64,000 bases of DNA, taken from assembly GCA_963575745.1 (NCBI GenBank), contig CAUYUJ010018904.1, forward strand, positions 292,776 to 356,775, read 5' to 3'. Under the pieces are notes generated by a model. That model saw only the letters and a list, made by a program, of their open reading frames with translations, was not told the DNA's origin and did not search any database. Of this stretch, positions 50,996-61,699 are shown one piece after another. The number at the start of each line of letters is the position of its first letter. Position 1 is the first letter of the stretch. This DNA comes from Prorocentrum cordatum (lineage: Eukaryota; Sar; Dinophyceae; Prorocentrales; Prorocentraceae). Made by a program: the position numbers and the translations under genes.

Positions 50996-52201
50996 GCCAT
51001 CCGCCATACCCTCCTCCTCCGCCCATGTATGCAGCTCCCCTTTTATGGGGCTTTTTGGGGGGGGGCCCAGGTCCGCGCACTGGGATCAGCGCAGTGGGAA
51101 TGGATGGGTAGGAGGTGTAGGATGTCAGGCCTGGGGCGAGCGCGCCTAGCGTGCCTCCCCGTTGTCTCCTTTTCCTTCTCTCCTCCCGTCCCGCCTCTCC
51201 TCCTTAAGGGGGAAAGGACACCCTGACCTTCATATTGGCTGCTCAACGGTAGTCGTTTACCGAAAAGACCTGCCCCGCTCACTTCCTACGTTACAGAGTT
51301 TACTTGAGGGCTTCGCTTACATTGTCACCGCGCTACTGAAAGTGAATACGACACGGTACTAACTGATGTTGTTCTGATCACGGCGAGCCTCGGCTAGGAT
51401 GAGGTTCTCTGACTTAGATTTGAGTGGCGGCCCATAAACCGCAGCCTTCCCAAACCAAAAATGATCCTTATCTGAGCGTCTTGAGTATAGGGGCGCTGAT
51501 CATGAGGCGAGCACATCAAATATACAACGCCTGCTAGGTTGGGCGCCCTGGGTGCACAGAAGGTCTGGGGCACCCGGGGACCCCTAAAGCTCGATGGAAC
51601 ATGTGCCGCAATGCTTCTCATAGCGCGACCCTTTTTGTCGTATGAGTCTGCTGTGCCCTCCTCCAGCGGGAGAGGTGTTCGGCCGCAACATTCCGGAGGC
51701 CTTCTGGGTCCCGGCCAAGGCCGTTCTGGACAGGCCCGTCCCGCGAGGGGGTGGGATGGTCTAGCAATCGTCGGCGATCTCCGCCATCCTCTCCCTCTTG
51801 TCGGCATGAGGCAAGCTCAGACGGGGAAGTGCCGATACCGCTGCCCTTGCTTCGTTTGCGCCGTTCCGGGGCCTCCTGGGGGGTCCTCGTCGCCTCGGCT
51901 GGATTCGCCTTGAAATTCTGGCCGGGACGGGCGTGTTTCTTTCAGGTCTGGCGCCATGCCGGGTGATCGGGCCCGCCCGCCGGCCCCCCCCCTCCCCCCC
52001 TGGATAACCTGATCTTGTCGGTGGCACAGGTCCGCAGGGGGGGCGGAAGTATTGAATCCGTGCGGGGATCATTGTGGCGGCCCACAGCGAGAAGGTTAGG
52101 TTACCGGCCGGCACCTCCCCCAACACCCCCCCGTGGTAACACGGCCTATCGCCCTGAAGAAAAATCCAGGCTAAGAACCCATCCGTGTGCATGTGTGAGT
52201 A
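50996..52201. other. No gene seen; one dispersed repeat copy at 51780-51935
   Basis: 51780-51935 carries GTCGGCATGAGGCAAGCTCA, CCTCGTCGCCTCGGCTGGAT and GAAATTCTGGCC, matching the repeats at 2.2, 2.5 and 54.0 kb. The rest has short open frames without motifs. Confidence 0.55.
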
Positions 52202-53445
52202 ACGCAGTTGTGGGAGTCGTCTTCGGTGGAGCTCCCTATGGGGCCACGAAACGTGTGAGCGGTGTGCCGAAATGGGCCGGGCAGACGCATGTGGACCCTC
52301 CCTCTGGGGCCTTTGGTGGAGCTTCCAATGGGGCCCGGGGAATTGCGAGGGGTGTGCCGACGCGTGTCGGGCGGACGCATGTGGATCCCGCCAATGGGGC
52401 TGTCAGTGGAGCTCTCTATGGGGCCACGACGCGTGTGAGGGGTGTACCGACATGGATAGTGCGGACGTGTGCGGACCCTGCCACTGGCCGTCGGTGGAGT
52501 TCTTTACGGAGCCACGAAGCGTGTGAGGGGTCTGCCGACATGGGCTGGGCGGACGCATGTGGACCCTGCCACTGGGGCCTCCGGTGGAGCTCCCTATTGG
52601 GTCCCGAAACGTGTGAGTGGTGCGCCGGGATGGGCCGGGCGGACGGATGCGGACCCTGCCACTGGGGCCTCCGGTTGAGCTCCCTATGGAGCCACGAAGT
52701 GTGTGAGGGGTGTGCCGACTTGGGTCGGGCGGGCGCATGCGGACCCTGTCACTGGGGCCTCTGGTGGAGCTCCCTATGGGACCCCGAATCGTGTGAGTGG
52801 TGCGCCAGAATGGGCCGGGCGGACGCATGCGGACCCTGCTACTAGGGCCGTCGGTGGAGTTCTTTATGGAGCCACAAAGTGTGTGAGGGGTGTGCCGAAG
52901 TGTGTCGTGCGGGCGCATGCGGACCCTGCCACTGGGGCCGTCGGTGGAGCTCCCCATGGGGCCCCGAAACGTGTGAGGGGGGTGTGCCGAAGTGGGTCGT
53001 GCGGACGCATGCGGACCTTGCCACTGAGGCCTTCGGTGCAGCTCCTTGATGGGGCCCCGAAACGTGTGAGGGGTGTACCGAAATCGCTCGGGCGGACGCA
53101 TGTGGGCCCTCCCACCAGGGCCTTCGGTGGAGCTCCCTATGGGGCCACGAAACGAGTGAGGAGTGTACCAAAATGGGTCGTGCGGACGCATGTGGACCCT
53201 GCCACCGGGGCCTTCTGTGGAGCTCCTTATGCGGCCACGAAGCGTGTGAGGTGTGCCTGAGTGGGTCGTGCGGACGCATGTGGGCCCTGCCGCTGGAGCC
53301 ATTGGTGGAGCTCCTTATGGGGCCGCGAAGCGCTTGAGGGATGTGCCGAAATGGGCCGCGCGGGCGCAGGGAGATCCTGCCACTGGAGTCTCTGGTGGAG
53401 CGCCCTATGGGGCCACGAAGCGTGTGAGGGGTGCGTGGAAATTGA
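52202..53445 (+). repeat. Satellite family 2 array, 90-bp form, 52-kb copy
   Basis: It begins ACGCAGTTGTGGG and then about 14 units containing GGTGGAGCTCCCTATGGGGC, CACGAAACGTGTGAGGGGTG, TGCCGAAATGGGCCGGGCGG and ACGCATG(T/C)GGACCCTGCC. Unit marks at 52264, 52354, 52444, 52533, 52622, 52712, 52802, 52892 give a 90-bp period, which is why 276- and 299-residue frames stay open. Some neighbouring units alternate in type (CACGAAGCG versus CCCGAAACG), hinting at a dimeric higher-order repeat. Confidence 0.95.
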
Positions 53446-53580
53446 TTATTAATATTTTTCTATGATGATGTGGGATGTGCGGGGGGCGGGAGAAGGAGAG
53501 GCGGAGGAGGAGGAGGAGGAGACGTGAGGCGCTGTCTTTCCTAAGCGAGGGCACAACACCACAGGATGGCTGGGAAAAAA
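53446..53580 (-). repeat. Satellite leader, copy L6
   Basis: The minus strand reads TTTTTTCCCAGCCATCCTGT, GGTGTTGTGCCCTCGC, a CTCCTCCTCC tract, an AT-rich stretch (AAAATATTAATAATCAA) and then CACGCACCCCTCACACGC, the satellite start. The order is the same as in the other five copies. Confidence 0.9.
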
Positions 53581-54235
53581 CGCTTTCGACGCTGCACCCC
53601 GGGAGAGGTCTGGGGAGTAATTAGCGGTGTCGGTATGTTTGGTGTCCTTCCAGGCGTGTCTTGAGGGCAAGGGGTCTCGAGGGTTTTCGCCGTCTTCGGG
53701 CTCTCTGGCCCCTCCAGGGCGCGGCCTCTCACACACACACAAAGCCGCACATGCAGGAAGAACAAATACGGAAAAAACGTCGTAACCGATTCTGCGTGCA
53801 GGGCGAGCAGGTGTGCAGCCACCAGAAACTTTGTGCCGGTGACCTGCTATTCGGTTATTTGCAAACGACGCGGAGGACTGGGGGACCAGGAGGAGTGGAA
53901 GGAGACGGATCCCTGCCGATCTAAGGGCGCGGCCGGCCTCTTAGGGGTCATATCCCAAACGCACATGCCGCTAGTCTCGCATCGCATGCAATCGGCATGA
54001 GGTAAACTCAGCGGAGGAAGAGTCACCGATCTGGTTACCATGGCCTCGTCGCCGCCATTTGGGACTTCTGGGACGTCCGCATGGGCGGAACCCCGTGTTG
54101 TGAAGTGTCCACTTCCGTCCTTCTGGCGGAAGTAAACGGAAGTAAACGGAAAGAGGCGCGATGAGAAGGTTCTCGGAACTGTCAAGTGGTTGCCCGTTTC
54201 GAAAAGGATATATCCCCCATCTTCACCCAGGTTGC
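53581..54235. other. No gene; repeat copy at 53985-54080
   Basis: GGGAGAGGTCTGGGGAGTA at 53602 matches the repeat end at 2252. AATCGGCATGAGGTAAACTC at 53990 matches 51804. AAGTAAACGG occurs twice in tandem at 54131-54150. Confidence 0.55.
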
Positions 54236-57200
54236 AGAAGTTCCCACACATTGCAATCATTTTGAAGGAGGAGGCGCCGAGCACGCCATCCACGAATGAC
54301 ATGGTGGACGCGCTCACCATGAACGACACCTGGGACATGCACTACGAGAAGAGACACCCGAGGAAGCAGGTGGAGGTGCCGAAGTACATCAGCGAATCGG
54401 CGGCGTACAAGGCCACAGCAGACGAGGGGAACAGGCTAGGACACCAGTCCACCACCTCGTATGCACGATGGAACGCTTCTATTGCGAGGCCTATTGCATC
54501 CAGGCAGAAGACCAGCAGCGGTTCAAAGAAAGAGGCGAGGCGTACCCTTTTCAGGGGAAGGAGGTCAGAGAGTCAGGCCAAAGGAAAGTGCACTACAGCA
54601 ACAGGAAGACAAATTGGTGGAGCAGGCTGGCAATGGTGCTGGACACCTATTCAAAGCTGAAGAGATGGAGACAGAGTGAACAACAACTGCAGGCGCTAGA
54701 AGAATGTTGCAAGAGGCTGACAATGGAAGGACTGCCGCTTGCGGGGCGAGCAGCTACGTGGTTTGCGAGGCTCCACTGAAGATATGGGGGCAGCGCGTCC
54801 AATAGATTCAGAAGGTCGGAGAATATGTGCTGGGGGGCATGTTCAAACAAGCCAAGCTTGAAGCGAAGATCTCCCTACAAGATGACCTGAGAAGAAGCGC
54901 AATGGACTGCGCGCTATGGGTGGCGAGCGTGGAGATCAACGCACCAGGAGCAGTGCATAATATCACCAAGCCCGAGAGGAGGCACGAAACCAATTACATC
55001 AAGGGAGGCACAGGAAGGCGACAAGCCAAAAGGATAGCATCGACCTGAAGGCTACGGACTTCGAGGATAGGTAGACGCACAGCAGCACGCATGATGACGC
55101 GGTGGAGGTGATCAACATGCTAAGAAGGAAGCCGAACGCGGAGCCGACGCCAAGTTGGACGCTCGAGGAGTTCGACGCGGCGGTGGAGGGCATCCCCAAC
55201 AAAGGGAAAGGCACGGACAGGATGAACATGGGCGACGCGTGGGGGCTACCATCGCAGGGCAGGCGCTCCTTCACACATCTGTATACATATATAGATACAT
55301 ATGTATATATATACGACAACTGCGAGGCGGATGTGGCCTGGCCATGGCAAGCACCTCCGGCGATGGTGATGCTATAGCCACAGGACGCAGAGAAGGTTGG
55401 TGAGGCGCCGCTCGCAGGAGGAGGAGAAGAGCGCTGGCGCCACCCACGTGGTTCGCCAGGGCGCGAGAGCTTTCAACAGGAACCAGATCAGGAAGTGGGC
55501 CAAACACGTGGGAGAGGGATTCGACGCGGCGATCGCGGGCATCTCCTGTCTAAGAGAGGCGATGTCCAGAGCCGTGGGGGACGAGACCTCGCAAGTGCTC
55601 GGAGCCCGCTCCGCGAACCCCCTGGCCGACGTCAAGAAGGTCCTGCGAGTCACTAGTCTTTGAGAAGGTGGCGAAGAGGGCGTTGGAGTGCGGCTTCCCG
55701 CAGGGCGTTCTCGCGATGGCCACGTTGACCCACCTGGCGCCGCGAATGCTCACAGAAGACAGCGCTTGCAGGAAGCCGATCTACGCGAGGAGGGGCCTGC
55801 TGGCAGGATCACGGCATAGCAACAGCTTGGCGAGGACTCTCATCTATCACTGCGTAAAGTCCATGTGCAGCATGGTTCAGCTGATGCAGCCAAGGACATG
55901 GTCCGGCGACATCGGTCCACAGGCAGCCGGAAGCATCGCCAGGACTGCATCGTGGAGGCGACACGCGAGCTTGCGATGGAGCTCAACAGCGAGGGACTTG
56001 AGATGGCAATGACATTTTCTGCGGCGCGACGAAAAGAGCCGCCCACATACTGAAGAAGCTCGGAGTCACGATGCGAGCAGCGACGGAAGGCAGGGCCCTG
56101 GGACCCGACCGAGCTGGCAAACTACGCACGAAAAAGAGCCACGCACGGTGCGCGGAGGAAAGGGGGTTTCAACATATTTGCGGCAATCACCAAAAAGCTG
56201 AACAGAGCACAGACAAGGAGGCAAGTCATCGAGCAAGGGCCGATGGCACAGGCGGGATGCGGCGCGAAAGCGCTCGGAGCCTGACCCATCGAGATCTTGG
56301 CCACCAGGAGGAGGTGCGCGAAGGGGCTCAGGAAGGCGCGGCCAGGAAGGCGCCTCGCCGCGCTGCTCGGCTTGGTAGGCGCGGGCCCAGGTGTCACCAT
56401 CCCAAAGGACCAAATACAGGCGTGGTTTGACCTGTAGGCCAGCAGACCTGACCTGCGAAGCGGTGTGAGACGCGCGTGGCCTAGATTGCGCGAACGACTG
56501 GCGCGGCGCCTAAGTGAACGGGATGGCAGCAAAGAAGAGGAGTAATATGGGCACCCATTTTCAATATATGGGAGATCGGTTGGGGCGCAAAGACAGCGGA
56601 CTTCTGGGAGGGCGCTGATGAAGGAGGCTGGCAGCTACAACCAGGCGGCGGCACAAACTACTCAACGGAGCTGCTGGGCGCGATCGCCGAAGACTTCAAA
56701 AAGAAGGCATCGGCACGCGCCAGTATGCATCAAACGGATCTGGGCTACAGCATGGGGCAGATCCAGACGACCTGGGGATGCAGCTGGAACGCCTACGCGC
56801 GAGGGCGTGGTCACCGCAGAGGGGGAGAGACGCATTCGGCTAGGACACGCGCGACCTGCGCGAACGCGGTGAGGTCGCCGACGACTTTCACATCATCTGG
56901 GGAGACTGCAGCTGCAGGAGCAGCCGCAGCATCTACAGGAGGACCGCCGACTTGGCGCATCGAGCAGGACTGGGGCGATGGGGATCTGCAGCGTCCTGTC
57001 TGCGAGGCATTGCGCCCAGGCCCGGGGCTGCGCCGCCGATGCGTGAGACGGAATGCCAGCCGAAGAGGACGGGCAAGGCGGAAGGCACCACCGCCGTGGG
57101 GGCCTGGCCAGAAGCTCATCGCACCGAGCGGACACCTGATCGCATTAGGAGATGGAAGCGGAGGAGCACGCGGAGACGACGCAAGGTATAGAAGGGAGTC

Positions 57201-58030
57201 GGGTCAGCATGGAGATGGTCAACGGTGAGTGGAAGGCGACAGTTGAAGTCTCAGGGCCGCCCCCCAGGCACAGGGCGATCGCGACGGGGCGGAGATCAGC
57301 GTTCCTGGACTTCCTGCAGTCGACAGAGGGAGGCATGATCTACTACGCCGACTCGGAGGTCCTGTGCATAGGCTAGAACGCCAAGAGGTACCTCCTCACG
57401 GGCTACAAGAAGGCGCACGGGGACCTATGGGAGAGGATCAAGCAGCGGCTGGCCACCAGGGGTGGCGCGGAGGTCCAGGTATGACACGACGAGAGCCACA
57501 TGGCGGAGGAACAGGCAAGGGAAAGAGCGGCCCTTATGGAAGCATGGCACGGCAACCAGCGCGCTGACGCACTAGCAGGGGAAGCGGCGGCCACCCACGA
57601 GATACCGGGCGCGCAAACGAGCTCCTCCGATTGGGCAAGGGCGACAGCGCACATGGTAAGAATTCGGGCGGGGCAGGCATGCGAAGCACAGTTCGAAAGA
57701 GCGAAGCCGCTGTCCTGGGAGGAGAAGGAAGAGGCCAGCAGCAAATGGGAGCAAGTAGAAGCGAAACATATCTTCGAGGAGCTAAATAACTCATTACCAC
57801 ACATGCTGGTCAGCAAAGGAAAGGCGATGAAGTGCACGGCCTGCAACGAGTCGATCGGCGTCAACCAAAGGTCGAAGGCGGCGACATGGTGGCCGATGAG
57901 GTGCCATGCAGACGATGCAGGAGACAGAGCGGACAGGAGGGAACCCGCAATCATATGCCTGGTGATCAAAGGCAAACGATCGCACGCGTCGCGCGCCACT
58001 TGCTGGTCGGGACACCAAGCCAAGTAGTTC
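54236..58030 (+). pseudogene. Decayed RT-RNase H non-LTR retroelement
   Basis: Segments in order, in changing frames: KRHPRKQVEVPKYISESAA (54350); MVLDTYSKLKRWRQSEQQL (54630); DDLRRSAMDCALWVASVEIN (54886); WTLEEFDAAVEGIPNKGKGT (55156, the pre-RT motif); IRKWAKHVGEGFDAAIAGIS (55490); FEKVAKRALECGFPQGVLAM then YARRGLLAGSRHSNSLAR (55666-55830, the RT region around motif B); ILKKLGVTMRAATEGRALGP (56050); FHIIWGDCSC (56890, RNase H first Asp); AFLDFLQST and YYADSEVLCIG (57300-57370); GNQRADALAGEAA (57555, last RNase H Asp). From 57152 to 58027 a single frame holds apart from TAG at 57374 and TGA at 57482, both probably former Trp codons. A (TA)n insert sits at 55282-55315. No intact catalytic DD of RT is seen. 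Confidence 0.75.
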
Positions 58031-58184
58031 TGCTGACAATGCGGAGCCACCGCTGAGAAGCACCTGAGCAGCAAACTGATAAATGGCGTGCGAAGGATGG
58101 CCTAGCGGGAAAGCATCGCAGCACGCATTGAAAGCCCCGAGAAACAGAAGGACTGGACAGCCAAACTCAAGGCCGAGATGTACG

Positions 58185-58500
58185 GCAGGGAAGCCTCGAG
58201 TCAGAACGCAGGGGGCCCTCCGCCCTGCCGCTGAGAGACAGATCAGCGGCTGACTTGGAGGGTAGAGTCGTACGCTTTGCTGACGGTAAGGCCTCGATTC
58301 AGAACGCAGGGGGGGGGGCTCCGCCCCGCCGCTGAGAGGAGGCTCAGCGGCTAACTTGGAGGGCCGTGTCGTGCGTTTTTTTTTTTTTTTTTTTTTTTTT
58401 TGACAAGGACGCCCCGAGTCAGAACGCAGAGGGGGCCATCCGCCTCGCCGCTGAGGGAAGGCTCAGCGGCTAATTTGGATGGTAACGTCGCACGTGTTGC
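58185..58500 (+). repeat. Retroelement 3-prime tail: three hairpin units and poly-T
   Basis: Three units begin with TCAGAACGCAG and carry GCCGCTGAG-loop-CTCAGCGGC hairpins (near 58228, 58330 and 58447), then CTAACTTGGAGGG and CGT(G/C)(T/C)(G/A)CG words. A 26-nt T run (58376-58401) separates units two and three. They follow the RNase H frame by about 160 bp, so they may be repeated 3-prime ends of the same element. Confidence 0.75.
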
Positions 58501-58589
58501 TGGAACTGTGGCCGCCTCGAGCAAGAGAAAGACGAGCGGAAAGCAACAGGTCAGGAACACGTACGAGGAGATGAGCACGGAGTGCGAGA

Positions 58590-59035
58590 AGGACACGCCA
58601 GGTCAAACATACGAGCACGGAGTCGAACAGCAAGCAGGATGTGAAGAGCGTCGACAAGGCCAAGTTCGCAGACGAGGAGGACAAGATGGCGAACTGTGAG
58701 CAGGACGACAAGTACATCGGAGCCACGGAGGAGCATGCTGACCAGAAACACTCCGTGGACCCTGACGACGCAGAGGCGGCGGCCTTGGGCGAAACTCCTG
58801 GGTGCAGGGGCCGCAGCCAGGCCAAGCTCTAGGACGAGGAGGAGAAGCTGACGGACTGCACGCAGGACGTCAAGTACATCGGGGCCACGGAGGTACAGGC
58901 GGACAAGAACACTCCGTGAACCGCGACGGCGCGGAGGCGGCGGCCCTGGACGGAACCTCTGAGCGCAGGGGCCGCCGCCAGGCCGACCGCCTAGACAGTT
59001 GGCTGATTGCTAATAAATTTCGGGAACATATAATT
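58590..59035 (+). pseudogene. Acidic tandem-repeat ORF, interrupted
   Basis: In one frame FADEEDKMANCEQDDKYIGA, TEEHADQKHSVDPDD, AEAAALGETPG is followed after a TAG by DEEEKLTDCTQDVKYIGATE, VQADKN and, after a frame slip, NRDGAEAAALDGTSERRGRR. The unit is about 52 residues (156 bp). Its composition is acidic and helical. I recognise no family. The stop and frame slip argue for a pseudogene or a retroelement ORF1 remnant. Confidence 0.5.
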
Positions 59036-59084
59036 TTGAAGGAGGGGGCACGGAAAAAGCAGAGGAAGTGAAAGGAGAGGCGAT

Positions 59085-59128
59085 GAGAGGAGAGGAGAGG
59101 AGAGGAGAGGAGAGGAGAGGAGAGGAGC
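59085..59128 (+). repeat. (GAGAG)n tract
   Basis: AGAGGAGAGG units repeated about nine times. Confidence 0.95.
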
Positions 59129-59247
59129 GACAGCGGCACGACTAGAAGGGTGAACGACGATGCTATGGCGTGTTGGGTGCAGGCGCTCGCCAACAAATGA
59201 GGAGCAACACTTTCTGTGGACGCTGGGAAGGGGCAGGAGGGGAGTTC

Positions 59248-59390
59248 GAACCCGGGGGGAGTGCAACCGACGACGGCTAGCGCCGGCGCTGGCGCCGTCG
59301 GGCAACGACGACGACGACGACGGCAATGGCGACGACGACGACGATGGTGACGACGACGACGACAACGACGGAGACGACCACGACGACGGA

Positions 59391-59459
<69 letters not shown>

Positions 59460-59865
59460 TGCGACGACGACTGCGACGGCGACTGCGACGGCGACGGCGA
59501 TGGCGACGGCGACGGCGACGGCGACAGCGACGGCGACGGCGGTGGCGACGACGACCACGATGACGACGCCGACGCCGACGCCGACGACGACGCCGACGCC
59601 AACGCCGACGCCGACGCCGACGCCGACGTCGACGACGACGACGAAGACGACGACGACGACGACGACCACGACGACCACGACGACCACGACGACGCCGACG
59701 ACGACGCCGACGCTGAAAGCGACGCCGACGACGACGACGCCGACGCCGACACCGACCCCGACGCCGACGCCGACGCCGATGCCTACGCCGACCCCGACAC
59801 CGACGCCGGACCCGACGACGACGACGCCGCCGCCGCCGACGACGACGACGACGACGGACCCTACC
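59248..59865 (+). repeat. GC leader plus (GAC)n tract, copy 1
   Basis: GTTCGAACCCGGGGGG, then GCGCCGGCGCTGGCGCCGTC, GGGCAACGACGAC, then an imperfect GAC tract of about 550 bp. The same leader stands before the tracts at 62.79 and 63.81 kb. It ends in CCTAGG words (59880-59960). Confidence 0.9.
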
Positions 59866-60454
59866 CTTGGCACAACCCTAGCGCCTACCCCTAGGCCTAT
59901 CCTAGGCCTACTCCTAGGGCCTATATGTAGGGCTACCCTGGGCTTGCCCCAATCACTCTAGGTATTGTTTTCTTAGGTTGCCCTAGGGCCTGGGGTAGGT
60001 CCGACCCGAAGCTACCCTGAGGACTAGGGGACTAGGGTAGGGTCTTGGGTCCTGGGGGTATGTTCTGCTTGTAGATCCAACTGGTGGCCGCTTTGGCCGT
60101 CTTGAACCGATTGTTCGTCGACTCGGGGTTTTCTCGGCCTGACTTGGGAGCGTTTTGGGATTTGGCTCCTCTTCGAGCCGTCCTGGACGTGAGAAAGTAG
60201 CGCGGGAAGACGCGATGCAGTCAGAGGGCATGCGGGGAGCCCCCGGGGGCCCGCAGGGAGCCCCAGGGGCCATTCGGTGCGCCCTGGAAGATTTGGCAAG
60301 TGTTGGAGCTCTCTCTTGCGGACCGGACGATGCAGCATACAGTCTTCCATACTTCAATGTCCCGTCCGCCCGACCCGACGCGCCCGTGACGGCCCGGCCT
60401 GCTCGAAAAGTGCCGGGCGCTGGATCTCTCGCATGACAGCTGGACTATGCGGCG

Positions 60455-60522
60455 TACTAAATTCTAGACGCTTCGCGTATCCCCACCAGCCCGCCCAGAA
60501 ACGACGCCCAGGCGAGTAGAGG
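60455..60522 (+). repeat. Conserved 50-bp module, copy 2
   Basis: ATTCTAGACGCTTCGCGTAT, CCCCACCAGCCCGCCC and GAAACGACGCCCAGGCGA match 35903-35972 (other strand). Confidence 0.75.
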
Positions 60523-60539
60523 GTCGTCCTGAGGGGCTT

Positions 60540-60805
60540 TTCGGCGTCTTGGGTGCCTCGGGGGGGCCTCTGTGGGCCGTTCGGGATCCTCTTTGGGGCC
60601 TCCTGGGGGCCTCTTGGGGCCTCTTGGGGCCATCTTGGGGCCTCTGGGAGCACCTTGGGTGCCTCTGGGGGGTCTCTTGGGGCCTCTTGGGGGTCTCTTG
60701 GGGGCCTCCTGGGGGCCTCTTTGGGGGCCTCTTGGGGCCATCTTGGGGCCATCCTGCGGCCTCTTGGGGCATCCTGGGGACCTCTTGCGGCCATCGTGGA
60801 GGAAA
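60540..60805 (+). repeat. TTGGGGCC minisatellite, 60.6-kb block
   Basis: The cleanest block of this family: GGGGCCTCTTGGGGCCATCT-type units of 10-13 bp repeat about twenty times. Confidence 0.9.
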
Positions 60806-60905
60806 TCGATCAAAGAAGAGGGGAGCTTTAATTAGTCCTGCCCCCTCAGAAGGCCAACATGGGGGCAAAACCATCGTAAAATCAATGATTTTGGCTTCCT
60901 CGCCG

Positions 60906-61062
60906 AGGCCGTTTTGGACGCTCTGACCGCTCCCCGCCCCTCCTGTCCAGGTCAATGGGGAGGGGGTAGGGGGAGGGGTAAACCCCTCCCCGAAGGGGAA
61001 GAGGGTGGGGTGGAAGAGGAAACGCCCTAAACCACCGACGCCAAGAGGGCTGGTGGGATTGA
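60906..61062 (+). mobile_element. Hairpin repeat with GGGGNGGGG stem, copy 2
   Basis: TTTTGGACGCTCTGACC, CCTGTCCAGGTCA, GGGGAGGGG-TAAA-CCCCTCCCC (60970-60991), GGTGGAAGAGGAAACG, AAACCACCGACGCC, GAGGGCTGGTGGGATTGA. It follows a TTGGGGCC block, as does copy 3. Confidence 0.9.
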
Positions 61063-61079
61063 GGCGTCGAGTTAGGGAG

Positions 61080-61492
61080 CGCTCAGGGAAAATAGCATGT
61101 TTCTCGGAACAATCATGTGATCAGGCTGATAAAGGGAAGGGGAGAAGGAATATCATAGTAGGCATACACGGATGATGATGATTGAGAGGATGATGATGAT
61201 GAGGAGGAGAGGAGAAGGAAGAGGATGAGAAGGCGGACGAGGAGAAGGAGGAGGAGGAGGAGGAGGAACAGGAGGAGAGGGCGGAGGATAATTGGCGGCC
61301 TTGCCGCAGTCTCCTGCAACAGCAGTCGCATCCGACGCTTTTTGTAGCTTGCTTCGGACAGTATAGATGGCAATTGAGGCTTCGAATAAGGGAGCGGTCA
61401 GGAAGAATCACATGTTTCTCGGGACAATCATGTGATCTGGCGGATAAAGAGAAGGGGGGCACGAGTATCATAGTAGGCAGACACGGATGATG

Positions 61493-61523
<31 letters not shown>

Positions 61524-61690
61524 CGATGACGATGGAGAGGATGATGGTGATGAGGAGGAGGAAAAGGAAGAGGATGAGAAGGCGGACGAGGAGGAGGAGG
61601 AGGAGGAGGAGGCGGAGGCGGAGGAGGAGGAAGATAAGGATGAGCAAGACACATGACGAAGATAAGAGCCTTGTAGGATCTCTTTTCGGA
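61080..61690 (+). repeat. Direct duplication of about 300 bp with (GAT)/(GGA) tracts
   Basis: Copies at about 61075-61290 and 61385-61640 share AGGGAGCG(C/G)TCAGG, CATGTTTCTCGG(A/G)ACAA, TCATGTGATC, TATCATAGTAGGCA, ACACGGATGATGATG and GATGAGAAGGCGGACGAGGA. No gene. Confidence 0.9.
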
Positions 61691-61699
61691 GTAGTCGTG

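Noticed and set aside
50114-51226. 370-residue Ile-rich frame and minus-strand Met-rich and Asp-rich frames
   Set aside because: (CAT)n microsatellite; no unique coding sequence at either end.
52015-53302. Cys/Gly-rich frame on plus and 299-residue frame on minus
   Set aside because: The 90-bp satellite period keeps frames open on both strands. Units show no sign of codon-level constraint by eye.
59880-59965. Telomere repeat from CCTAGG/CCCTA words
   Set aside because: The words are irregular (CCTAGGCCTA, CCTAGGGC) and do not form a TTTAGGG-type array.
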